NCBI GenBank assembly: GCA_035048495.1
Contig: CM068547.1
Coordinates: forward strand, 31,317,913-31,381,912
Direction: 5' to 3'
Source of the DNA: Euptelea pleiosperma
Taxonomy: Eukaryota; Streptophyta; Magnoliopsida; Ranunculales; Eupteleaceae
DNA: 64,000 nucleotides
The notes beneath the pieces were generated by a model that did no database searches, was not told the origin of the DNA, and worked only from the letters and a program-made list of their open reading frames with translations. Every line of letters starts with the position of its first letter. Position 1 is the stretch's first letter. This document shows, piece after piece, positions 22,901 to 34,900 of this stretch. The translations under genes were made by a program, and so were the position numbers.

Positions 22901-25900
22901 GTAGCAAATAAAGAAAGAAGCATAAGATTCATGATTGAAACAAAATCATTTAAGGCTTAGAGCATCGCCAACCTGTCTCAATATCTCCGAATTTGATGGT
23001 TCTTTTGCAAAATCCAACTCCAACCAATCTCTATATCCAACATCAAATTTGAAGGCCCCCTCTATATCTCTATTCTTGACATCAAATATAGAGGGGCTAC
23101 TTTTCACTCTGAATTTCCATTTCTGTCATTTTCTTCCATTCAACTTTTTTAAATACCATTATTGTCCTTAGAAATTTTCAAAAGAACCCCAACTTATTTT
23201 TAAATACATTTTTTGTCCTTTTGAAAAAAAAATCTTTTTGAAGAAGATGATTTTGAAGGGGGGCTGATTGGAGTTCAACCCTTTTTAGAGGGCGCCTCCA
23301 ACATCAAACTTGAAGAAGATGCTTTTTTGAAGGAGTTTTTTGACGAAGCTGGTTGGAGATGCTCTTATAAGAATATGACATATAAATAGAAGCTAAATTG
23401 CAGAGACCATAGACCTTGATATCCCAATACAGGAGGGACCCTTTCAAAATAGTATTGTTTATAAATAAGCATTGGAGCAGTAGGAAAAATTCGAGTGTAA
23501 AATATCAAAAGGAGTAGGATCCAAAAACAATGAGAAACATCAATCCATTTAATTTGAAGTGGATGAGATTGCAATAAATGAACTTGTACTGTCCAGATTG
23601 GGTAGGTGAGACGACTCACTTCTCTACGGAAAGCATCCTCCTTATCAGCAGCAGTAGAGTCATGCCACAGATTGACAACAGCATCGCTACCACCAGTTGC
23701 AAGCATTTCTGTCTTCTTCCCAACAGCCAATGCCCAAACCTGAAGGGTAAAATTATTGAGCAAGACAACAAAAGGAAAAAAAAGGGACTTCTAAGAAAAA
23801 GAATATCACCTCAAATGAAGCAGGGCATGGTGTAAATAAATGGTATAAATGACTTCAAATGAAGATTGCTGATCCTATGATTAGAAGTGTGACTTCTCGG
23901 GTATGACAAATCCAATGTAGCAGTGTAAATCCAAAATCTGATTCCAAGATTGATGCAGTGTTTCAAAAAGCATGCACCAAAGTGTACGCCACAACGCGAA
24001 GCATATGGGTTGAGCCTCAAGGCTTAAGCCTCAACTGGATGTAGAGAGGCAAACACCTCACCCAGCCAATGTGTAAGCTTGAGGCTCGAAGTGTGAGGTG
24101 CACCCAAGGTTAAGCCTCGACTGTGCATGTACATTACACAAGCCAAGCATATAAAAAAATTGTTTTTACATTTTTTCCATTCTTTCCCAAAATACACATC
24201 CCATGTATAATTATGCCAAAAACAACCCCATCTTTTTACTCACTTGATAGAAAACTTAAAACCTTATTGCCTTAGTTTTCCCAGAGTAAAATAACTCATG
24301 ATTGTGTTCTCGTTCCTTGTCGGATTTCGATTTCATCACTTCCTATGGACTCCTTGGAAAGAGAGTTCTACTACACAACCAATCGAAGCATTACTTCACT
24401 TTTGAGTTTCGCAAGTGTAAACTTATTCTGTCCCCTTTTTCTTAGTAAATACATTCAACTTATCATTTTTTTCCCTCTTTTTACTGGGTTGTTATTTCTA
24501 CTTTTTGTTTGTGGTTATTATAAGATGGTGAGAAGTAATACGCAAGTGAGCAGAAGTATTGAAAACTGAAGGGAAAAATATATTTTAAATGAAATTATGG
24601 TGGTAAGATAATAAAGGGGGTGTGAAGAGAATGAAAGAGCATTTAGCGGGCACCCAAAAAACTGTACTCATTGTACGAGGGAACTAGAAGATGTTGCAAA
24701 TCAATTAAAGAACATTTGATGAAGTGGGGTTTAGAAGAAGCATTGTGGAAAGAAAACTCCGATCAATTGGCAAGTTTGGTGCTTATCATGGTGCCCCATT
24801 AGAAAATGTAAGCTCCACATTGGGAGCCTCTAGTGGTTGCGTTGGTTCTTCTAGAGGGGTGAGGGGACGATGGATAGATTGTGGTTTCTGATGAAGCCAC
24901 AGGGGGGGGGGGGGGGGGATGTACAAGTCCAACAGACACTTATCCCCATATTTCAACAAGGACCTGGGAATCAAGCTTGTATGAATATTATAAGATTCTT
25001 CTACGAGAATGTCATTGCTATGCAATAGCCCTTCTTTCTGAACATGATACATTTGGTTGGCGCATATGGGCGAGGATTGAAGCCACCACATCCACATGTA
25101 TGAAAATTGCACGTGAATCCTAAAGAGGAAGCTCAAACTATGAACAACATGATGGAGGAATGTAAAAGAACAAGGGCCAAGACAGAATGTCCTATTATGT
25201 TGGATGGTTAGGACATTTCTGGCCAAACTCTACTGAATTTCCTTGTAAACAATCCGGAAGGGACAGTGTTCTTGAGGCTTATAAATGCATTCAAGGCAAT
25301 TAACAATGCCAACATGTTATTTGAACTTCTTGATAAATTGATTGAAGAAGTTGTTGAAGAAAATGTGGCTAACTATAAGTTGCCCCAGGCAAAAGTTGAT
25401 GGAGAGGAGGAAGATGCTAAATTGGATCCATTTTGCCACATATTGCACAGATGTGATACTTGAAAAAAATTGAAGAGTAGTTGGCACATTCTTTTACATT
25501 GGAAAAGGCAAAGAGGGAGACTAATTTCACATATAGTCCTGCATGGAGGTTGGCTTCGGAGAGATGTTTCACCAAAATATAGTTAATTTGTCCAACCATC
25601 ACTGCAGAGCATGATGCAATGTAAGCAGCCTTTTGAAGCTATGTTCATATTGGAATGATGGGTGAATAGTGCATGGACGCATGAACAAGAAGGAAAAGTT
25701 GTAAGTCCAATCGTCGTAAGTATTTCTAGTCTCACATGGCATTTGCATTGAAAACCGAAAAGTAATAGTATGAAGTCAATAATGTAAAAGAACTAGCTGT
25801 CATTTCATTTATGAGATTATGGAACTGCTAAGCAGAAGATGCACAAAATTTGAGAGGGGATGAAGTAAGATTTGGAAAATTGGATACTTACATGCCATGA

Positions 25901-28900
25901 TATTTTCTCAGGCCCCAGTATAATCATGAACCAAAATTTTCAACCCACTGCGAGGTCAAGTTGGGTTTAGGTCTATACAGCTACATGGACAAGCTAATTG
26001 CAGATCTAAAGGAGACTGGATGCCAATATAAATATAAATATAAATGAATTTCAAAGCATGAAGTGTTCCTTTGAACTCCAACAAGTTGTAGCTACAAGGA
26101 AGAAGCGTTAAATTTGGTTGTAATCTTTAAATTTTTAGCATTGATTCTTTATTGATTGTGAGATTGTGTATTTTACTATAGCTAATTGTCAATGGAGACG
26201 ACACAGCAGCATTAACTACGGTTGTTGTAATTATAAAATAAAATAATAATAAAAAACATCAACAATAGCAACAACTAAGTTTGCAACTAGAGTGTTAAAT
26301 CTCGCTTGCAGTTTCTCAGGATGCAAGTGAAACTAGAGTGCCTTTAATCAGGTACTTTGATCCCCTAGATCTTCAAGTGAATTAAATCTTAAGATTTTGT
26401 GGTCACTTATTCGATGATAAATAAATCATGTATGTTTTCATTCTTCAATAAGTGCATACTAAGACGAAGAATTGTTTGAAGAAGCATCCAACAGCTGAGT
26501 TGGTCGGACTGTGGGGAGTTGTACCCCACAGACCTGGGATCGAGTCTTTGGGGGGTAATTCCCAAAGACCTAGGTTCAGTCCCGTTCTTACCTTAGGAGG
26601 GTTAGGGTTTAGGGGGGAATAATAAATATTTACTTATCAAATAAGACGAAGAATTGTTCGGAACAAGTGAAACCTCAATGCCTTAGGGAATTTTCAAAGC
26701 TTTTTTAGAAGAAGAAAAAATTCCAAGGCTGATACTCATACCGCCTTAAGGTTTACGCCTTCGGAGGATAGATCAGTCTTATGATAATCGCAACATAGCA
26801 GAATAAAAGACTACAAGTTTGTTACTCATCATAAAACAAAATAAAAGACAACGAGCTGGTTCAAAACCTTGTCCTCATGTTGGTCATATGTAGCGATGCA
26901 TTCATTTGTTTTGATTGTCCATAGCTTTACCAAGCCATCGGCACCTGAAATGTAGCATTTTGTTTGGTTAAAGAAGACCTCGATGACATAAGCAATATTA
27001 CAGGTTCAGGTACATGAAGGCTTCTTTACCACAAGAAACGAACTGGGTCCACGAGTAATGAATGACGCTCGTAATACACTCGATGTATGCCCTTCAAATG
27101 TTTTTAAGCATGAACCATCAGATATAGCCCATAATTTTATAGTTTTATCACCGGATGCTGTCAGCACACATTGATCAACTGGTGAAAACTCTACATGCCA
27201 AATCCCCCTTTTGTGCCCTCTAAGCACAACTACAGATACTAAATCCGGAAGCCTCCATACACAAGCAGTACGATCCTAAGCAACATAAGTCCAGGAAACA
27301 AATGATTACAGCAATTTCAATCAAGAAATGTGTTAAGCAGATTCTCAAGAATAATAGCAATGCCTTGTAACTGACTAACCTGGGAACCACTACAAACAAT
27401 ATTATCATTAGGAGCAACAGCCAGAGAATTAATATCCTTATCATGGGCTGCCACAACTGCTTTGGCTTTCAGATTGATGGCTTGGTTAGCATCCTCTGAA
27501 AGACCATCCAAACTCCACACCTTAAGTGTACGATCACTACAGGAGCACAAAATAGGATTTAGTCAATAAATCCCGAGGACACTAGCAGGAGAAAAAACCT
27601 GGAAGAATATGCAGGTAATTATATAGAACCATGCTGCAATATTAAGTTCTCCAAAAATTTAAAAAGAAAAAAAAAAGCCTAAACAACAACTGTGGCAGCA
27701 GTGTACGGTTAGTGTTGTATTAAAGATAAAAACTCAGGATGTCCAGCCTAAACAACTAGAGTGGCACCAAGGTCATTTCAGTCGTGCTACTTTAGACTTT
27801 GAAAACATATCCAACAATCAAACCATGAGAGAAAATCCCCTTCTAACACATTTCATATTTTCTATGTAGAAGCTGGCTTATGCACAAAACATTCTCATGC
27901 CATGTTATCATTGAGAACATTTCTCTCATTTTCCCAAGGTCACCACACATGCACACACACATCTAGCATTCATTGTAACATCTTTTTTATTTAATTTTCT
28001 TCACTTTGAAACATCAGACACAAATGTCAAGACTGTCATTTCTACCATCCAGGAATAACATGAATGTAAAATTTACAATCAATCTAAATAAAATCCAAAG
28101 AGATACAAACCGTCAAAAATTATTGTTATACAAGACAAAAATACAGTTTGTTACAGCAGTGCGGGTTGCCAGGTAAATGTTAGACGTACTGGTTTGGGGG
28201 AAATTATAGGAGCATAAAAGCATTATATTGCAATGCATTCCCCAAAAGGGAAGCTTTTAGAAACCACCATGGAAAAATATTAGCTTATGAGCAGTTCATA
28301 CTATGCGACAGACATGAGCACTGGGAATCCACTACAAGCACTGGAATCTGTTGACAGTAATTACTTAAGGCTGAAGTCAGAGAAACGTTGAAACAAACGC
28401 CAAGGTTATTACAGAGAACATGGTGGTCCAGCATTGGTTACTTTCACCGCATAGAAACCACCATGGAAAAATATTAGCTTATGAGCAGTTCATACTATGC
28501 GACAGACATGAGCACTGGGAATCCACTACAAGCACTGGAATCTGTTGACAGTAATTACTTAAGGCTGAAGTCAGAGAAACGTTGAAACAAACGCCAAGGT
28601 TATTACAGAGAACATGGTGGTCCAGCATTGGTTACTTTCACCGCATAGAAAATCACAAAGAAATCAATTTACAATGTACATAAGACATGAAACCTGCAAA
28701 CTTGATAACTTTTCATGGATACTTTGATTCATATTTTGAAAAATAAGAAATATGAATAATCTATCAAATATTAAATGCAGTAATGTTTGTTCAAACTTGG
28801 ACACTAGGTCCTGCAAATTGGGTTCAAGCAGGTAAGGTCCGTAAGGATGTCGCCAGTGCAATTCAGCACCTCAAGAAACCCAACTAATGGGTTTCAAAAG

Positions 28901-31900
28901 CTGTGTTCTCAGAATTGAGGTGGATTAAGGCTTAATTTCCTCATAGATATCATAATGGAAATAATTAGGATGACAGAGTATAAAGAAGCCTGAACTCCTA
29001 GAGTGCCTTTCCTTCTCTGGGAGCAAGCGGCTCCAGACCTCCTAGAATGGCATTCCTTCTCAGGGAAGACATGCTCCCTAGGAATCGCAAACCCTAGACT
29101 ATCTTATTCTATGCAATCTCTCACTCCACTTCTCTCACCATAGCAGCTGTTCCTTCTCCCCGCTTCTATAATAAGATTAAGATAAATAAATAAATAAAAG
29201 CAAAAGAAGATGCTATTCCATTAAGCAAAAGCAGAGTTAGTGTCACAAGGCTTCCAAAAGCTCCACAAGTTACTGATCAGTTCATTGAGCCATTCATTTA
29301 AGTTTCTGGTGAGTGGTGAAGAACAGAGAAAAGAAGTGAGGTGGCGGAATCAGTCAACCACTGCAATCTGCATGAACTAAAGGATGTCGAGTGCGACCCT
29401 CAACTGAAATGCACTCCACGAAGAACTGTACACGTAGAAACCATTCATTTTTTCATGCAATAGAAGGCTTCACCATAATTATAAAAAACCAAAACAAAGA
29501 AGAATTTAGAAGCAACAGCCACAAATTCTACAGGCCCATACATATTTCTGGAACAAATAATTTGTCTCTGTGTAAGTGCTCACCTACTACCACTAACAAT
29601 AAAGTTCCTCCTCTTCGAAAAAGCAACAGCTCCAACAGCTCCCATATGACCTTTGCCAACACCAATACAGCATCTGCTTTCTTGTTCCCATAATCTAACC
29701 TGTAATTCACCAACGATATTAAATATGCATAAATTAATTAAGAAAACAGATTTACCCCAAAAATTATGACTTTGCTACTCCAGCAAACAGTGAAGGTGTT
29801 TGAATGATATTTGTATAAGAATTAGAAAATGGAGCTTGAACCTTGAAGCCAATTTCTCTAATTAAAAAAATGGAACTTTGGAAATTTGTACCTCTTTTCC
29901 ATTAATAGTACCAATAGTAATTAACTGATATAAGTGACCCAGTTTGCTTCCTAAATTGTACTATGCAGGATACATAATTGGAAAGCATTCAATAAAACTA
30001 TTGGCAATGATTACAGAAACCCATCCATAATGCCTCATGAGAGGAAAGGAAAGACAGTTACTCACACTGTTGTCCTTGCTTCCGGTAACAATAAGTGCTC
30101 TTCCAGAGCTCGAAACACATGTGTCAAGGCATAGCACAATGTCAGTATGCCCAGCCAATACATAGGAACAGGACATGGATGCAAGGTCATACACTCGCAC
30201 CTGCACGTAAGTTCAAGTTACAAATGCAATTAGACGCAACTTATAACTATATTTGTGTGTGTGTGTGTGTGTGGGGGGGGGGGGGGGGCAGAGGTTTTCA
30301 ACTTTTAACTTATTTTTCATAGGGCTAGAAATGTCGCAATAAGCTCATTTTTATGCTCGCCAAAAATCGGCCCTTAACCCATCTCCATGCGAGCCCTAAA
30401 AAGGGGTGTCATTTGACTCATTTTTGGCATGTCAAAATAACCTGACCCTGTATATATATATATATATGACAGAGAGAGAGAGAGAGTAAGAGAGACAGAG
30501 ACAGAGACAGAAACACACATAAAGAGGAATACTTGGACATCCACACGTCCGGCCTACTTGTGCCGTACGTGGTGCACATGCAGAGATCAGGATCAAAAAT
30601 TTGAGGATCCCTCCAAGAAGATCAATGAGACTAAGGTTCGACCCAATCTGATAATACTAATCATCTGATCTTTGATCTTTCAAATTGATTTGGACAGCAA
30701 CAACCGAGACAACTTTTTTTCTGATAAGACCCCAGACAAAAGACAATGTATATATCAATCAGAATAATTACCTGTTCAAGATTTGTAGCTACAGCAAGAA
30801 ATTGTTCCTCCTCACCCAAAAACTTCATATCCACAATCTCTTCATTGTAACCAACAAGCCTTTTGCTTAGAATTAACTTATATGCCTCTTCCAGAGATTG
30901 CAACGGGGAATAGAACAGAAACTGCTGATCAGCAGTGACACAGAGCAATCCTTGATCCAAAGGTAACATCACAGCTGCTGTGAAGCCCCTTTTCAAGCCA
31001 TCCTTATCAGAGCTGACCGTTACATCCGAAGATTGCTGCTCAAATAGGCAGACTGCACTGTTAATGAAACAAGTAAAATAAGCTCACTAAATATTATTCC
31101 ATTCTAGATTAAATCAAATTAAAGAAAATGAAGACAACAAGATCACATGGGGATCTCAGAATTGTTCAACGTAGGAATTATTTCATTCAAAGATCTTAAA
31201 AGACATTTTGATGACTCTACCCTTCGGAGTTCCATATCCTTATGATCCCACGTTCGCCAACAGTCAGAAAGTGAACTGGTGGTGACCCACTTCTCTTTTT
31301 CTTCTCGCTGGACTGTTCATTTGAGCCCAAGCAAGCATCTAAACGAGTTCCAGGATGAAGAACACAAATAGCTTCAACCACCTCGTATGTTGGCACAGTT
31401 ATCTTGAAGCCATAGTTACGCAGGTCCCATAAGTTTACAACCTGAAACCATTCTAAAGATCATTTTCTTTATAATAATTTAGAGATCGCAACATGAGGAT
31501 TAAGAATATATTATATGTTGACCTATTTTCAAAAAATGAGAAGGACCAAAAAAAAATGAGTAGATATCGAATGTATGAAGAAATGAAGATTCTTTACAGA
31601 AGAAGTCTAATCTTTAATGCTATGATACCCCGACACATCAAAATGGATGCCGTATCCGTGTCGTATCCATATCAGATACTCCCATTTTAAGTGTAAATAC
31701 CGTATCCACACCATATCAGCCCCGTATCCTTGCCGTGTCTGGGTAACATAGCTTTAATGTACTCATCAGGTAGATGGCAAAGATCAACAGACTTGCAGTA
31801 CAAGTGGCACACCTTCAGTTGATTGGACTCACCATTCGATGGGAACAAGATCTAGAAGTCCAAAATCTACCAGATTAGGTGATCCTAACCATAAAATATT

Positions 31901-34900
31901 TTCTCATGGAACCAACCAAAATGAGATAGAACACCCAACAAAAAGAAACAATAATATATTCAGCTTGTTCCCCTATATTACAAAAGTCCCTTTTTTCCTT
32001 CGCGATTTAGGATATTAGTACATACCCTTGGATCAGGGCCTAAGATCCGAGCTACAATGAGAAGAGAAATAACATTCCCAGAAAAGCATAGAAGATCAGT
32101 AAATGATTAAAGATTTTGAAGGATGGGAGAAGATAAGGTGTACAATCACATCCCGGATGGATGGATACAAAAAAGTCAGCCATTAAAATTTTTCCAGTGA
32201 ATGGTCCAAGCAACAGCTTTTTTGAAGTCCATAGACACATTGGACATTCCACAACCGGGAAAAGTTTATTTACTCTTCCTAATTTGTGGTAGAAACAGTT
32301 GGAGCACAGCATGTGGTTCAATTGATGAACGACCATGCAGATCACCCATGTAAAAGTGGGAACATAATGATTGACAAAAGAAAGGAGTTACTACGGTGAT
32401 CCTTTGCTGCACATTTTTCAGACTTCATGTTGATGGACCTAGACACATGTCAATACAGTTGGCAAGGTGAGGTCCCGAATTCACTACACATATTGACATA
32501 TACAGACAATAGGTAGAGAATGGATCATCATCAAATATTTATCCACATGTTTCCTTTGTAAAGTGCGCTGAGCAAAGAATCATGTTGCGATTGACTTTCA
32601 CATCAGAAGAATGGGAGTAACTCGTTTCCAAGGAAACCATATGGGATTAAATATGTGACGTTGTAATGACAGGGGATATGTTTTGGTAGCCGATCAGGTA
32701 TTTATGCACAATCCCTCAGTCAAAGTCCTCCGGTTAGTCAATTTTTTTTATGGACATTAATGAGGCAGTAGAGACACATTCATGCCCATCATGAGAAAAT
32801 GCTCAGAGAATAGGGTTGATTAAAATCACATTAATCAAATAAGACAAATCACTACACTACCACATCTTCTGCCTATTCCTCTGTTGTGCTTCCCAACTGA
32901 AGACAGGTTAACCCCACCCCACTCCACCCCCACCCCAAATGGTAAAGACCACATTTAAATTTGAGACCTAAAATGCAAAAAACTATTCTTTTATGGTCAA
33001 TCAAAAAATACCCTGTTGCTCAGGTGTTAAAATTCTTCATGCAAAGCTAACCAAGGAATAAATTGCAATATTCCAGACATACATGAGACAGATCCATTTG
33101 CATTTGGATGTCATTCCTTCATATAGCATTTAAAATGTGTGGAATAACAACCAACCTTCATGCAAAGCTAACCAAGAAATAAATTGCAATATTCCAGGTA
33201 TACATGAGACAGATCCAGTTGCATTTGGATGTAGTTCCCTTTTATAGCATATAAAATGTGTGGACTAACCACCAACGTAATGCAAGAATCAATCACCTGA
33301 GGAATCACAAGAAAAGATAGCAAAACCAAGAAACAAATATCTAAGTAATGCATACGACTATAAGAGGATGCAAGAGTCACAATTCAAAACAAGACCTTGG
33401 TTCAAGAAGCAAGTCGAAGTATATTCTTAGAATGTAAGAAATGAAGTTCCACATAATACCTTTATTCAAAAAGGGAATTCTTTCTAGCATGCAGAATCAT
33501 ACATAGTGAACCATTTACCATACTAAAAACAATAATATCAAATGTGGTCATACGGGTCGCATTCAAAATAAAGATATCCATGCATATAAACAAGATCAGA
33601 AAAGTTAAACCATGCCTTATCTCTTCCAGCACTGAGCAATGTCCACCCATTTTCAGATACTGCCAAGGAAGTCACTGTTGAGAAATGTTTTTCTAGCCTT
33701 GCAACGCACTTTTTACTTACAAGATCCCACACACGGACAGTTGCATCATCACTGCCAGAGAACAGCTATAACACACACACAAAAAAATATGGTCAGCCAA
33801 ATAAAGCATGATGTAGTAAATGACAGAGAAGAAAAAAGGAAGAGGATAAGCCTCATTCCAAAGTTGTAAGTCCATTATCTACGTACAATAGTAGGATTTT
33901 GCTGGCTCTGAAAATTAAGCTTTTTTACTTCAAAGGAGATCAAATAACAAGAAAATTAAACTGTCATTCATGCAATAATTTTTATACTTACCAGTAGTAT
34001 ATAAGTTTAGCTGGTATTAAGGCATTTCAGAATAAGCTTTGCAAAGGTAAGCAACAGCCCAATGTCAAGGTTTAAAGACTTCCATTCTGTGCCATAAATT
34101 TAACCAGAACTGATATGACTCGATACTGACAAGTTTGATAAGAATCAGCTTAGTCCTTACTGCATTTATATGAAATTTATAAAACTCAGCTGAACAGCCG
34201 AGTCATTGCCACATTTATATTGAGTTTTTTGTTACATTTAAGCCAAGTTGCTCACATAAGTGACTAGCATTGTTACCCCCTAAACTGAGACAACATGAAC
34301 CATAAGAATCAATAATATCCAAGATGTTAAACCTTGTAATCTGCCAACAATATTCAAGCAAGATCTAGCATAAAATGGAAAAGGACAAAAAGAAGCCACA
34401 CTAGTTAGCATTGATGCAAGAAAAATTGGACTTGAGGAATATGGGATATAATTTTGCAAATCTTAAATGGAAATTGGATATTGATATTGCATGGAATCAA
34501 ATTGACAATCAATCCAAATCTTCAGGAATCACTTATTTAAGAATAATCATTCTTCTTTAAGAAAACTCATAATTTCATCCAAAAAAGGAATGACGAAAAA
34601 TAAAAGCTTGCATTAAAATTCCGCGTGTTCTCCACAAGCACTACACTGTAAAAGTTCCCATGCAATCTCAACAGTCATACCTTTTAACCATATTGTTTTT
34701 TATAGCTCGTCAGAAACCTAGTCGAATGAGCTTTTTGACAGTGCAAAAATAGAGGCATACATGTACATTTCGACATAAATAATATAACTGTAAAGAAATT
34801 GACAGGATTAGACTGCACCAGTTTTCCTCAACAGAGCTTTCTTATAATGATGACAAACTGGTTTTGGATTCCACCCCTTGCTTCAACTACACACTTATAC

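Noticed and set aside
26490..26570. A functional tRNA gene
   Set aside because: Only A- and B-box-like sequences are present; no cloverleaf closes, and the insertion has SINE features and a TSD.
27317..27379. Read-through extension of TORMOZ exon 8
   Set aside because: The sequence after 27380 begins with donor GTTAG, and exon 9 continues the WD repeat in phase.
28259..28646. CRISPR-like or satellite array
   Set aside because: Only two adjacent identical 194-bp units without spacers.
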